A stretch of 64,000 nucleotides of DNA from DATAQC01 sp051005135 (GTDB taxonomy: Bacteria; Actinomycetota; Acidimicrobiia; Acidimicrobiales; AC-14), in NCBI GenBank assembly GCA_051005135.1, contig JBPCJQ010000031.1, forward strand, positions 1 through 64,000, written 5' to 3'. Below the pieces are notes generated by a model that saw only the letters and a program-made list of their open reading frames with translations, had not been told where the DNA came from and made no database searches. The position numbers and the translations under genes were made by a program. Numbering within the stretch: position 1 is the first letter of the stretch; each line of letters opens with the position of its first letter. Positions 49,914-59,993 of this stretch are shown here, piece by piece.

Positions 49914-52204
49914 GGCGTCGGGATCCTGAGAGTCGTCGTGGACGTAGCCGTGGTTGTGGGTGTGGTGGACGGCTCGCTGTAGGGCGGGACACTCAGGGGC
50001 GGGACCAGAGACGGGGCGCTGTCGGGTGGCACGGTGCCCTGCGGGGCCGTGTACAACGGCCCTGGTCCCGAGCCGCCGGATCCGCCGGATCCGCCGGATC
50101 CGATGGTGGTCGACGGTTGTTGGCCGGGGGCGAGCGGCAGGACGCCGGGAGCGGGGAAGGGGATATCGGGGCTATTGCCCAGCGCCTGGCTCATGTACGC
50201 CTTCCAGGTCAGTGCGGGCAGCGTCCCCCCGAACACCTTGGCAACCCCCTTGATGTTGACGAGTGCCTGCTGACCGGTGGTGTAGCCCATCCAGACCGAA
50301 GTAGCCAGCGTCTGGGTGTAGCCCACGAACCAGGCGTCGTGGTAGTTCTCGGCCGTGCCCGTCTTACCGGCGCTGCCCTGCGGGCGCCCGATGTCGGCCT
50401 GGGTGCCGGTGCCCCCGGTGATGACGCCCTTGAGCAGGTCGTTGACCGTGTCGGCGATGACCTCGCTGATCACCCGACGGGGTCGTCGACTGGTGTTGTC
50501 CTCCAGGACCTTGCCGCTGGCGTCGGTGACCTTGGTGACCGGCGTCGGCGGCATCTGCTGGCCTCGGTTGGCGAACACGCTGTAGGCGCCAGCCATGTCG
50601 AGGGGGGAGACCTCGGCCGCCCCCAGGGTGAGGCTGGGCCCGTAGGGCTGGCCGTCGGGGCCCTTGCCATCGGGGCTGACCATGGTGATGCCCAGGCGGT
50701 GGGCCATCTCGGCGGTCTCCTTGACTCCGACGTCGAGGATGAGCTGGGCGAAAACGGTGTTTACCGACTCGGCGGTGGCGGCGCGCAGCGGCAGTGCACC
50801 GAACCCCGCGGGCTCGGCGTTGCCGATGGTGCACCCACTGGTGGCGCTGTAGCTCACGCAGTGGGGGATGGTGTAGGACGCCGGGGCGTTGTACACTCGG
50901 TCCGGGCTGATGCCCTCCTCGAACGCCTTGGCCAGGGTGTAGGGCTTGAACGACGAGCCGGGCTGGCGGCCGGTGCCGCCGCCGTCGACGCAGATGGGCC
51001 CGCCCGGGTCGGGCTTGGGGGCCTTGGCGCAGTTGCCCAGGGCCAGGTTGACCTGCGACTTGGTGAAGTCGCGCCCGCCCACCAGGGCCTTGACGAAGCC
51101 CGTGCGGGGGTCGAGGGAAACCATCGCCATCTCCAGCGGCGGGTTGGTGCCCGACAGCGTGGAGCCCACTGACGCCTCGGCCAGGCCCTGCAACCGGGGG
51201 TCGATGGTGGTCTCCACCTTGAGGCCGCCCCGGTACACCATGTCCTCGCCGTACTTGGCGATGAGATAGCGGCGGACGTAGTCGACGAAGTACGGGAACT
51301 GCGACTGGACGTCGGAGGGCGGGTAGACGAGGGTAGCCGAAGTGGTGGGCTTGGGGTCTTCGGTGGCCAGCACCAACCGCTGGCTCAGAGCGCTCTCGTA
51401 GTCGCCAGAGGTGATCCGCTTCTGGTCGAGCATGGCCTTGAGCACCGTCTCGCGCCGGGTCTCGGCCCCCGAGGTGTTGCCTCGGGGCTCGTCGCCGGAC
51501 GGCGACTGGATGAGGCCGGCGAGGGTTGCCGCCTCTGACAGGGTGAGCTGGCTCACCGGCTTGCGGAAGTAGGTCTCCGCCGCCGCCCCCACGCCATAGG
51601 CACCGCTCCCGAGATAGATGTCGGACAGATAGCGGTAGAGGATCTCGTCCTTGGAGACCTGGTGGTCGACCCGGCCCGCCAGCACAGCCTCCCGGATCTT
51701 GCGGGAGAGGGTGCGCTTCGACCCCGTATAGATGCGCTTGACGTACTGCTGGGTGATGGTGGACCCACCCTGTTGGTACCCGCCGCCCTGCAGGTCGGCC
51801 CACATGGCCCGGATGACGGCCTGCAGGTCAATGCCCTTGTGGGAGTAGAAGCGCTTGTCCTCGACCGACACGACGGCGTCCTTGAGCACCTGGGGAAGGT
51901 CGGCGCGGGTGACCGGGATACGGGTCTCGAAGCGATGCAGGGCGGCGAGCTGTCTGCCGGAGCTGTCGTAGATGCGGGTGATCTGGGAGTCGATGCCCGG
52001 CTCGGGCTTGGGGAGGTCGCCTCCGGGCGGATTGTACAGCGTCTCCAGCAGGACGCCCGTGGTGAGCAGAGGCATGATCAGGGCGATCACCAGCGCACCG
52101 ATGGTTGCCCACCACAATGGGCCCGGGGCGCCGCGTTCGGTGACGCCCCACCCGCCGGGGGGGCGGGCAGGCGGGTACGGCGCCTGGCGGGCGGTTACTG
52201 CCAT
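49910..52204 (-). CDS. Class A penicillin-binding protein
   Basis: A 764-residue bifunctional peptidoglycan synthase. A short cytoplasmic segment and membrane helix (about 30-52) lead to the GT51 domain: VEDKRFYSHKGID, GGSTITQQYVK, YLSDIYLGS. The transpeptidase has PGSSFKPYTLAK (nucleophile), the SVN motif in AESVNTVFAQ and KTGTAE. The C-terminal tail is Gly/Ser repeats and a Pro/Thr linker. It is a second class A PBP, different from the one at 23988-26111. It is co-translated with the small membrane protein. Confidence 0.93.
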   Translation of the reverse strand: MAVTARQAPYPPARPPGGWGVTERGAPGPLWWATIGALVIALIMPLLTTGVLLETLYNPPGGDLPKPEPGIDSQITRIYDSSGRQLAALHRFETRIPVTRADLPQVLKDAVVSVEDKRFYSHKGIDLQAVIRAMWADLQGGGYQQGGSTITQQYVKRIYTGSKRTLSRKIREAVLAGRVDHQVSKDEILYRYLSDIYLGSGAYGVGAAAETYFRKPVSQLTLSEAATLAGLIQSPSGDEPRGNTSGAETRRETVLKAMLDQKRITSGDYESALSQRLVLATEDPKPTTSATLVYPPSDVQSQFPYFVDYVRRYLIAKYGEDMVYRGGLKVETTIDPRLQGLAEASVGSTLSGTNPPLEMAMVSLDPRTGFVKALVGGRDFTKSQVNLALGNCAKAPKPDPGGPICVDGGGTGRQPGSSFKPYTLAKAFEEGISPDRVYNAPASYTIPHCVSYSATSGCTIGNAEPAGFGALPLRAATAESVNTVFAQLILDVGVKETAEMAHRLGITMVSPDGKGPDGQPYGPSLTLGAAEVSPLDMAGAYSVFANRGQQMPPTPVTKVTDASGKVLEDNTSRRPRRVISEVIADTVNDLLKGVITGGTGTQADIGRPQGSAGKTGTAENYHDAWFVGYTQTLATSVWMGYTTGQQALVNIKGVAKVFGGTLPALTWKAYMSQALGNSPDIPFPAPGVLPLAPGQQPSTTIGSGGSGGSGGSGPGPLYTAPQGTVPPDSAPSLVPPLSVPPYSEPSTTPTTTATSTTTLRIPTP

Positions 52205-52324
52205 GGCGTCAGCGTTCCCTCTCCGACCTCACCTCGCACCAACCATAGCTTTGCCGTGCCGGCACAAGATTGGCAGCGGCCACCGGCGGGTAGGAAACCG
52301 GCTGACTGACGGAAGGAGACTCTC

Positions 52325-52645
52325 ATGAGCGACAGCCATCCCAACGCCGAGACCCCGGACAGGTTCAGCGACCCGAACAAGGTCGTAGGCGTGAGCGACA
52401 AGGACACCCACCGGGCCGGGCCGGATGAGGGCGTGCGGGCTCCCTTGGCCAAAGAGGGCGCCGACCATCCGGAGTTCTCCGTGTTCGACGGCGCGGGCAA
52501 CGAGACGGTGGTGGCGGTCACCGCCAACGACGAGGGCAAGATCGTCCAGTCCACCGGTGCCACCTCCGAGGAGGCCCTGAAGGCTGCCGGCAACCAGGAC
52601 GAGCGCCTGGGCAAGGGCTTCGGCCCCGTCGACGACCACCGCTAG
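52325..52645 (+). CDS. Small acidic protein with an FDG...GKIV motif
   Basis: A 106-residue protein from ATG 52325, with an AAGGAGA site. It is acidic and soluble; the first 50 residues are polar and low-complexity. Residues 54-74 read FDGAGNETV ... GKIV, matching the small protein at 35381-35575 position by position. A short helix follows (SEEALKAAG). No known family is recognised. It converges on the aconitase gene with no space between them. Confidence 0.55.
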   Translation: MSDSHPNAETPDRFSDPNKVVGVSDKDTHRAGPDEGVRAPLAKEGADHPEFSVFDGAGNETVVAVTANDEGKIVQSTGATSEEALKAAGNQDERLGKGFGPVDDHR

Positions 52646-54946
52646 CTACTCAGGCTTGTCCGAGGCCAGGCCCTCTCCCTCCGGCCGGGCGCCTGACCGC
52701 AGGCGGATGAGGTTGAGGGCACTGCCGGCCCGGAACCATTCGATGTGCTCCACCGACATCGTATGGGTGCAGGTGAAGGCCACGGTCGAGCCGCCCGGAT
52801 GATGCAGCAGGCATTGCAGTGGCCGGTCAGGGGCCAGCTGGGCCAGACCAACCATGGAGATGCGGTCTCCTTCGGAGATGAGGTCCCAAGTAGCGGGGTC
52901 GGCCAGGACCAGGGGTAGTACGCCTTGCTTTTTGAGGTTGGTTTCGTGGATGCGGGCGAAAGAGCGCACCAACACCGCTCGGCAGCCCAGAAAACGCGGC
53001 TCCATGGCGGCATGCTCGCGTGACGACCCCTCCCCGTAGTTCTCGTCGCCCACGGCTACCCATTGCAGTGCCGCCTCCCGGCAGTGAAAGCCGGCGTCGG
53101 GTAGGGGTTCCACTTCATCGTGCACTGGGCAGCGGGCGGTTCCCGTCTCGCCGGTGAAGGCGTTGAAAGCTCCCAACCACAGGTTGCGGCTTATGTTCTC
53201 GAGGTGGCCGCGGAAGCGCAGCCAGGAGCCGGCTGCGGAGATGTGATCGGTGGTGCACTTGCCTCTGGCCTTGAGCAGGATCGGGAGCTCCTCGAGGTCG
53301 CGATGGTCCCACGGAGGGAACGGGTCGAGGCGCTGGAGGCGTTTGCTCCCGGGCCGGATGGCGACGACTTCGGCCCGACCGTCGGCCGGTGGGGGCAAGT
53401 ACCCGCCGCTGGCATCGACGAAACCGCCCGCAGGAAGCTCGTCGCCCGCAGGCTCATCCAGGTGCACGCCGTCGATGGAGTCGGCCACCGGGTTGAAGTC
53501 GAGGGTGCCGGCCAGGGCATAGGCAACTGTGGTCTCCGGCGACCCGATGAACGCCAGGGTGCGGGCGTTTCCGTCGTTGCGCTTGGGGAAGTTGCGGTTG
53601 AACGAAGTGATGATCGAGTTGGGCTCGCCGTCGGCCGTATCGGTGCGAGCCCATTGCCCGATGCAGGGGCCGCAGGCATTGGCCAGGACGGTGGCGCCGA
53701 TGGACTCCAGGTCGGCCAGGAGGCCGTCCCGTTCGATCGTGGCCCGCACCTGTTCGGAACCGGGGGTGACGAGCAGGGGAGTACGCGTACGCAGGCCTCG
53801 GGCCGCGGCCTGGCGGGCGATGCTGGCCGCCCTGCCGATGTCCTCGTAGGACGAGTTGGTGCACGACCCTACGCACGCCTGGGCCAGGCGCAGGGGCCAC
53901 CCGTTGACCCTGGCCTCGGCGCCCACCTGCGACACAGGGCGGGAGAGGTCGGGGGTATGAGGGCCGACCAGTTGGGGCTCGAGGGTGGACAGGTCGAGGT
54001 GGATGACCTGGTCGAAGAACCGGTACGGGTCGCTGTCGACCTCGGGGTCGGGACGCAGGTCCTCGGCCACAGCCGTGGCCGCGGCGGCGACCGCGGCCCG
54101 GCCGGTGGCCTCGAGATAGGCGACAACTCGTTCGTCGAAGGGGAAGACAGAGGTAGTGGCGCCGATCTCGGCTCCCATGTTGGCGATGGTGGCCCTGCCG
54201 GTGGCACTGATGGCCGCGACGCCCGGGCCGAAGTACTCGACGATCGCTCCCGTACCGCCCCTGACGGTGAGGACCTGAGCCACCTCGAGGATGATGTCTT
54301 TGGGGGAGGTCCAGCCCGACAGCCGGCCTTCGAGGCGTACGCCGATGAGCCGGGGCCAGCGTAGGCCGTAGGACCCCCCGGTCATGACGTCGACCGCCTC
54401 CGCGCCACCTACGCCGATGGCGATCATGCCCAGGCCGCCGGCGTTGGGCGTGTGGCTGTCGGTTCCGATGATCATCCCGCCCGGGAAGGCGTAGTGCTCG
54501 AGCACCACTTGGTGGATGATGCCGGAGCCCGGTTGCCAGAAGCCGATGCCGTAGCGGGCCGACGCGCTGCGCAGGAAGTCGTACACCTCGGCGTTGGCGT
54601 CCTGGGCGGCGCTGAGGTCAGCCACCGCACCGTTGCGGGCCTGGATTAGGTGGTCGCAGTGCACGGTGGTGGGCACCTGCACGCGAGGCAGCTCGGCGGT
54701 CATGAACTGGAGGATCGCCATCTGGGCGGTGGCGTCCTGCATGGCGACCCGGTCGGGCTCGAACTCGGCATAGGCGTGGCCCCGGTCGAGTGCCTGCCCC
54801 TCGGGGTCGCACAGATGGTTGAAAAGAATCTTCTCGGCCAGAGTGAGGGGCCGCCCCAGGCGTTGCCGGCCGACCGAGGCCCTGTTGCCCAGGCGCCGGT
54901 AGAGCTCGGCGGTGGGGTCGGAGTCGGGCTCGGCAGAGGCAGGGAT
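52646..54946 (-). CDS. acn: Aconitate hydratase, start codon not evident
   Basis: Interconverts citrate and isocitrate in the TCA cycle through a 4Fe-4S cluster. Cluster-binding cysteines lie in GSCTNSSYED and NACGPCIGQW; other landmarks are PDRVAMQDATAQM, SHTPNAGGLGM and NYGEGSSREHAA. Conserved sequence begins about 45 residues before the first ATG (54742): AELYRRLGNR, LTLAEKILFNHL. The frame, open back to a stop at 54998-55000, has no ATG, GTG or TTG. ATC 54946 lies six bases after GAGGAG and CTG 54970 is another option. Length is near 765. Confidence 0.85.
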   Translation of the reverse strand: MPASAEPDSDPTAELYRRLGNRASVGRQRLGRPLTLAEKILFNHLCDPEGQALDRGHAYAEFEPDRVAMQDATAQMAILQFMTAELPRVQVPTTVHCDHLIQARNGAVADLSAAQDANAEVYDFLRSASARYGIGFWQPGSGIIHQVVLEHYAFPGGMIIGTDSHTPNAGGLGMIAIGVGGAEAVDVMTGGSYGLRWPRLIGVRLEGRLSGWTSPKDIILEVAQVLTVRGGTGAIVEYFGPGVAAISATGRATIANMGAEIGATTSVFPFDERVVAYLEATGRAAVAAAATAVAEDLRPDPEVDSDPYRFFDQVIHLDLSTLEPQLVGPHTPDLSRPVSQVGAEARVNGWPLRLAQACVGSCTNSSYEDIGRAASIARQAAARGLRTRTPLLVTPGSEQVRATIERDGLLADLESIGATVLANACGPCIGQWARTDTADGEPNSIITSFNRNFPKRNDGNARTLAFIGSPETTVAYALAGTLDFNPVADSIDGVHLDEPAGDELPAGGFVDASGGYLPPPADGRAEVVAIRPGSKRLQRLDPFPPWDHRDLEELPILLKARGKCTTDHISAAGSWLRFRGHLENISRNLWLGAFNAFTGETGTARCPVHDEVEPLPDAGFHCREAALQWVAVGDENYGEGSSREHAAMEPRFLGCRAVLVRSFARIHETNLKKQGVLPLVLADPATWDLISEGDRISMVGLAQLAPDRPLQCLLHHPGGSTVAFTCTHTMSVEHIEWFRAGSALNLIRLRSGARPEGEGLASDKPE

Positions 54947-55037
54947 CGAAGGCTCCTCGGATGGGGGCAGCGTGTCGTCAAGCCTAGGCCGATGAGGTCA
55001 GGTTCCTCATCGGTGACCGGGCGGGCATGATGGTCGG

Positions 55038-55544
55038 ATGGCCGAAGACGAACACGAGGATCAAGACGTGAGCCGATCGGCGCGACGGAGTGGTCCCTCC
55101 ACCATGGTCGTGGGCCTGCTCGCTCTGGCCATCGGTGTGGCCGGCGTCGTCACCGTTGTCTCGCGCACGGGCTCGGCCCGAGGGGTGAAGTACACCGAGC
55201 TGCGGCCAGGTGACTGCCTGGAGAAGCCCGACAACACCTTCGTGCGGGCCGATCGAGTCGTGTGCACCAAGGACCACGACCTCGAGGTCTTCGCTCTCAT
55301 CGACGACCCGGCGCCCCGCAGCGCCAAGTACCCCGGCCAGCAGATCCTCGAGCGGGAGGCAAACGTGGCCTGCCCGCCCCAGTTCCAGTCCTATGTGGGT
55401 GTCCCCTTTGACCAGTCGTCGCTGACCGTGCTCTTCTACGTCCCCACCAAGACCAACTGGGAGGGCGGCAACCGCCGGCTCTTGTGCACCGTCGCGGCCA
55501 AGACGGGCAAGCTGAAGGGGTCGGTGAAGGGCTCCGGCCGCTAG
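55038..55544 (+). CDS. Septum_form-domain membrane protein
   Basis: A 168-residue protein with a short acidic cytoplasmic start, one transmembrane helix (about 22-42) and an extracytoplasmic domain. The domain begins YTELRPGDCLEKPD, has VVCTKDHDLEVFAL and later Cys residues (ANVACPPQF, RLLCTVA), the pattern of the actinobacterial Septum_form family. Four cysteines probably make two disulfides. ATG 55038 is used. Family members are linked to septum formation only by early annotation, so the function is uncertain. Confidence 0.72.
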   Translation: MAEDEHEDQDVSRSARRSGPSTMVVGLLALAIGVAGVVTVVSRTGSARGVKYTELRPGDCLEKPDNTFVRADRVVCTKDHDLEVFALIDDPAPRSAKYPGQQILEREANVACPPQFQSYVGVPFDQSSLTVLFYVPTKTNWEGGNRRLLCTVAAKTGKLKGSVKGSGR

Positions 55545-55556
55545 AGGCCGGCCCTG

Positions 55557-58500
55557 CTACGCGCTCGCCTCCACCCGGCCGGCGCGGGAGGCCTCCATGC
55601 GGCGCACCTGGTCGACGGGTGCCACGATCCACATGTGGGCCACGGCCGTCGCCCACTCGGCCAGCAGCTCGGCGGCGCGAGGTGAGCCGGTGAGCTCCTG
55701 GTGGCGCTCGACCAGCCAGCGCAGCTCGTCCAGCAGCTCGGCGTCGGGTCGGGCAGCCTCCACTAGGGCGGTGTTGAGGCGGGAGGCCAGGGCGGCGTCG
55801 GGGTCCCACACATAGGCTTGTCCGCCGGTCATTCCTGCTCCCAGGTTGTAGCCCACCGGCCCGAGCACCACCACGGTGCCGCCCGTCATGTACTCACAGG
55901 CGTGGTCTCCGACTCCTTCCACGACCGCGGTGGCGCCGGAGTTGCGCACGCCGAAGCGCTCGCCCGCCGAGCCGGCGATGAACACCTGGCCGCCGGTGGC
56001 CCCGTAGAGGCAGGTGTTGCCCGCCAGCACCGGCTGCGCGACGGTGTCCGGGCTGGGCCGCACCACTATGCGCCCGCCGCCCATGGCCTTGGCCACGTAG
56101 TCGTTGGCCTCGCCCACCAGTTCCAGCTCGATGCCGTGGGTAATGAAGGCGCCGAAGCTCTGGCCCGCGGAGCCGTCGAAGCGGACCACCGCTGTACCCA
56201 TGGGAGGGCGGTCGCCCCACTCCATGGCGATGGCCCCACCCAGGGCGGCACCCACGGTGCGGTCGGCGTTGACGATGGCGTAGCTCAGCACCACGTCGTC
56301 GCCCTCGAACACGCCGAGCAGGGCGTCTTCCACCAGGCGGTCACCCAGGGCCGATCGCGGTCTCTGGATTGCCACCGGCCGCACGAAGCGGCGGGGGGCG
56401 ACGGGGTCGTCGGGCGGGGTGATGAGGGGCATCAGGTCCATCGAGGCAGCGCGAGGGTCGTTGGTGGCCAGCGGGCGCAGGCATTCCACCCTGCCGATGG
56501 CTTCGTCGAGGCTGCGCAGGCCCAAGGCGGCCAGCCCCCTGCGTACCTCCTCGGCGACGAACAGGAGGTAGGCGGCCACACCTTCGGGGGTGCCCGCGAA
56601 CTTGGCTCTCAGGTGGGGCCGCTGGGTGGCGATGCCGGTGGGGCAGGTGTCCTTGTGGCAGGCCCGGGCCATGATGCAGCCCTCGGCGATCATGGCTGCG
56701 GTGCCGAAGGAGTACTCGTCGGCACCGAGCAGGGCGGCGACCAGCACGTCGCGCCCGGTGAGCAGGCCGCCGTCGACGCGCACCCTGATGCGGTCGCGCA
56801 ACCCGTTGTCGATGAGGGCGGCCTGGGTATCGGCCAGGCCCAGTTCCCAGGGCAGGCCAGCGTGCTTGATGGACATGAGGGGCGATGCCCCCGTACCCCC
56901 GTTGCAGCCGCTGATATGGACCACCTCGGCCAAGGCCTTGGCCACACCGGCGGCGACCGTGCCCACGCCGTCCTCGGCCACCAGCTTCACCGAGACGTCG
57001 GCCAGGTGGTTGACCTGCTTGAGGTCGAAGATGAGCTGGGCCAGGTCTTCGATGGAGTAGATGTCGTGGTGGGGCGGCGGGGAGATCAGGCCGATACCGG
57101 GCTGGGTGTGGCGCAGGGTGGCGATCTCCTCCGACACCTTGGCCCCCGGTATCTGACCCCCCTCGCCGGGCTTGGAGCCCTGGGCGATCTTGATGTTGAG
57201 CTCGTCGGCGAAGGCGCAGTACTCGGGAGTCACGCCGAAGCGACCGGAGGCGATCTGCTTGATGCGGCTGTTCTTGTCGCCCGTGGGCTGACCCCGGGTG
57301 AGGAAGCGAGCCCGGCTCTCACCACCCTCGCCGCAGTTAGACTTGCCGCCGATGAGGTTCATGGCCTCGGCCAGGGTCTCGTGTGCCTCGCGCGACAGCG
57401 AGCCATGGGACATGGCGCCCGTCGAGAACCGCCTGGTGATCGCCGCGGCCGGCTCCACCTCGTCGAGAGACAAGGGCGCCCCCCAGGGCACCATCTCCAG
57501 CAGGTCGTGTAGCTCGGCGGGAGGGCGGTTGTTCACCAGGTCGGCGAAGCGCCCGTAGGTCTCGTCGCTGCCGTTGTTGACCGCGGCCTGCAGCAGGTGG
57601 GCGGCCTTCATCTCGTTGAGGGCCTTGGTGACGTCGTCGTTGTGGGTGTGGTACTCGGCGCCGGCGCGTTTGAGCGACCGGTAGAAGCCCCCGTCGCCCA
57701 GGCGCCCGGTGGCGTGGCGGGCCAGCACGTCGTCGCCCAGCTCCTCCCAGCCGATGCCCCCGACCACCGACGGCGTTCCCGCGAAGCACACGTCGACCAC
57801 GGCGGGGCCGAGGCCCACCACCTCGAATATCTGGGCGCCTCGGTACGAGTCGACGGTGGAGATGCCCATCTTGGACATCACCTTGAGCACACCGTCCTCG
57901 ATGGCCGACTGCAGGCGGTTCTGGGCCTCGGGCCCGGTGAGCTCGTTGTCGTCGTTGCGGTCGGCTTCGTGGGCGACGGTCTCCAGGGCCAGACCGGGGC
58001 AGATGGCGTCGGCGCCGTAGCCCAGCAGGCAGGCCATGTAGTGGACGTCACGCGCCTCGTCGGCCGACACCACCAGGCTGGTGGTGGAGCGCAAGCCCCG
58101 GGCCACCAACCGGTGGTGCACAGCACCGGTGGCCAGCAGGGCGGGCACGGGCGCCCGCTCCTCGGACACGTTGCCGTCGTCGATCACCAGGATCCCCGCG
58201 CCCGAGGTGGCCAGCGCTTCGGCCCGGTCGCACAGGAGGTCGACGGCGGAGCGCAGGCCGCCGGGCCCGTCGGCCACCGGGAAGGTGGCGTCGAGATGGG
58301 CGCAGTCGAACCCGTCGCAGGCCACCCCCGACAGGAGCTCGACGATTAGCGAGGGGTACACGAAGAACGACTTGAGGACGAGCAACTCGGCGGCTCGGGG
58401 GTCTTCGACCAGGATCGGGTGGCGGGGCCCGAGCAGGGTGCGCAGGCTCATCACCAGGCGCTCGCGCAGGTGGTCGATGGGGGGGTTGGTGACCTGGGCG

Positions 58501-59966
58501 AAGCGCTGCTTGAGGTAGTGGTGAACGGGCCGGGGCCGCCCGGCCAGGTGGGGAAGGGGCGAGTCGTCTCCCATGGAGTAGGTGGGCTCTTTGGCTTCGC
58601 TGGCCATGTAACGAAGCACCATGGCCAGCTCCTCGCGGCTGTAGCCGAACATGGCCTGACGCCGTTCGAGGGACTCGGGTTCGGGGGTCTTCTCGATGGG
58701 CCGGCCCCGGCTGACGTCGCGCAGGCCGTCGGCGGCCCACCGGGCATAGGGGCCCCGGGCTGCCAGCTCGGTCTTGCACTCAGCATCGTCGAGCAGCCCC
58801 CGCCCGGTGTGGACGAACAGCATCTGCCCCGGCCCGAGGCGCCCTCGCCGTACCCGTCCGTGGCCCGACACGTCGATGGCGCCCGCCTCCGAGCAGCACG
58901 CCACCAGGCCGTCCTCGCACGCCGCGTAACGCAGAGGGCGCAGGCCGTTGCGGTCGAGGGCAGCGCCCACGCCGAGGCCATCGGTGAACACCAGGCCGGC
59001 GGGGCCGTCCCAGGGCTCCATGATCGAGGCGTGGTAGCGGTAGAAGCCGCGCACGCCAGGATCGAGGTCGCGTTCACCCTCCCATGCTTCGGGAACCGTC
59101 ATTGCCACCGAATGGCGCACGTCGCGCCCGGCCCGGGTGAGCAGCTCGACGACGGAGTCGAGCTGGCCGGAGTCGGAGTCGGAGGTGTTGAGCACGGGGT
59201 GGAACACCTCCTCGGGGCCGAGGCCACAACCCTCGGTGCCGAGCACGGCCCGGGCCCGCATGCGGTTGGCGTTGCCGGCCAGGGCGTTGATCTCACCGTT
59301 GTGGCACAGCATGCGGAAGGGCTGGGCCCGCTCCCAAGTGGGCAGGGTGTTGGTGGAGAAGCGCTGGTGGAAGAGGGCAAAAGGGGCGGCGAATCGCTCG
59401 TCGGCCAGGTCGAGCCAGTAGCCCGCCAGCGCGTCGGCCACGACCAAGCCCTTGTAGACGACGGTGCGGAACGAGCACGACACGACGTAGCAGCCCGACG
59501 TGGCGGCGCTGATGCGGCGTCGGAGGCGGAAGGCGGCCCTCTCGGCCTCGTCGGGGCCGGCCCCGGCTGGGGGGGAGAGCACGGCTTGGAGGGTCCGGGG
59601 ACGCGAAGCCCGGGCCTGGTCACCGAGATGGTCGTCGTCGGTCGGCGGGGTTCGCCAGTCGACCACAGTGATTCCGTCTGCCGCCGCGGCTGCTTCCACC
59701 GCGGGGCGGGGGTCGTCGCCGCGCACGAACAGCATGGCCAGGCCATGGGCCGCCCCGGAGGCCGCGCGCCCGAAGATCTCGGGGGGGATGGGAACGAGAA
59801 GCCCCGACCCGTCCGAAGACTTGGCGTCGGCGGCCAGGGCGCCCCGGTGCTTGACGCATGCTAGGCCGGTCAGGGCGGTTTCGACGATCGAGCGGGAGGG
59901 CCGACCGGAGGCGTCGGCAACGAAGCCGATGCCGCAGGCGTCGAGCTCGGGGCGGGACCGACCCAT
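55557..59966 (-). CDS. gltB: Glutamate synthase large subunit
   Basis: Makes glutamate from glutamine and 2-oxoglutarate. At 1469 residues it is full length. The glutaminase nucleophile is Cys11 in DACGIGF, exposed after removal of the first ten residues. Further landmarks are FHQRFSTNTLPTWERAQPF, LCHNGEINALAGN, the FMN-domain NCGEGGESR, the 3Fe-4S ligands in ARACHKDTCPTG and the C-terminal GXGXG helix domain (GGQVFIAGSAGERFGVRNSG). The small subunit gltD is not next to it. A GC hairpin lies 27-45 bases before the start. Confidence 0.96.
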   Translation of the reverse strand: MGRSRPELDACGIGFVADASGRPSRSIVETALTGLACVKHRGALAADAKSSDGSGLLVPIPPEIFGRAASGAAHGLAMLFVRGDDPRPAVEAAAAADGITVVDWRTPPTDDDHLGDQARASRPRTLQAVLSPPAGAGPDEAERAAFRLRRRISAATSGCYVVSCSFRTVVYKGLVVADALAGYWLDLADERFAAPFALFHQRFSTNTLPTWERAQPFRMLCHNGEINALAGNANRMRARAVLGTEGCGLGPEEVFHPVLNTSDSDSGQLDSVVELLTRAGRDVRHSVAMTVPEAWEGERDLDPGVRGFYRYHASIMEPWDGPAGLVFTDGLGVGAALDRNGLRPLRYAACEDGLVACCSEAGAIDVSGHGRVRRGRLGPGQMLFVHTGRGLLDDAECKTELAARGPYARWAADGLRDVSRGRPIEKTPEPESLERRQAMFGYSREELAMVLRYMASEAKEPTYSMGDDSPLPHLAGRPRPVHHYLKQRFAQVTNPPIDHLRERLVMSLRTLLGPRHPILVEDPRAAELLVLKSFFVYPSLIVELLSGVACDGFDCAHLDATFPVADGPGGLRSAVDLLCDRAEALATSGAGILVIDDGNVSEERAPVPALLATGAVHHRLVARGLRSTTSLVVSADEARDVHYMACLLGYGADAICPGLALETVAHEADRNDDNELTGPEAQNRLQSAIEDGVLKVMSKMGISTVDSYRGAQIFEVVGLGPAVVDVCFAGTPSVVGGIGWEELGDDVLARHATGRLGDGGFYRSLKRAGAEYHTHNDDVTKALNEMKAAHLLQAAVNNGSDETYGRFADLVNNRPPAELHDLLEMVPWGAPLSLDEVEPAAAITRRFSTGAMSHGSLSREAHETLAEAMNLIGGKSNCGEGGESRARFLTRGQPTGDKNSRIKQIASGRFGVTPEYCAFADELNIKIAQGSKPGEGGQIPGAKVSEEIATLRHTQPGIGLISPPPHHDIYSIEDLAQLIFDLKQVNHLADVSVKLVAEDGVGTVAAGVAKALAEVVHISGCNGGTGASPLMSIKHAGLPWELGLADTQAALIDNGLRDRIRVRVDGGLLTGRDVLVAALLGADEYSFGTAAMIAEGCIMARACHKDTCPTGIATQRPHLRAKFAGTPEGVAAYLLFVAEEVRRGLAALGLRSLDEAIGRVECLRPLATNDPRAASMDLMPLITPPDDPVAPRRFVRPVAIQRPRSALGDRLVEDALLGVFEGDDVVLSYAIVNADRTVGAALGGAIAMEWGDRPPMGTAVVRFDGSAGQSFGAFITHGIELELVGEANDYVAKAMGGGRIVVRPSPDTVAQPVLAGNTCLYGATGGQVFIAGSAGERFGVRNSGATAVVEGVGDHACEYMTGGTVVVLGPVGYNLGAGMTGGQAYVWDPDAALASRLNTALVEAARPDAELLDELRWLVERHQELTGSPRAAELLAEWATAVAHMWIVAPVDQVRRMEASRAGRVEASA

Positions 59967-59993
59967 TTGGCGTGCACTCCTAAATCGTGCCTC

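Noticed and set aside
50071..50103. GATCCGCCG short tandem repeats in the PBP gene
   Set aside because: They simply encode the Gly-Gly-Ser linker of the PBP tail.
53120..54364. 414-codon + frame opposite aconitase
   Set aside because: Gly/Val/Gln-rich antisense reading with no protein family features.
55818..57512. 564-codon + frame opposite gltB
   Set aside because: His/Gly/Gln-rich antisense translation; gltB is fully supported on the minus strand.
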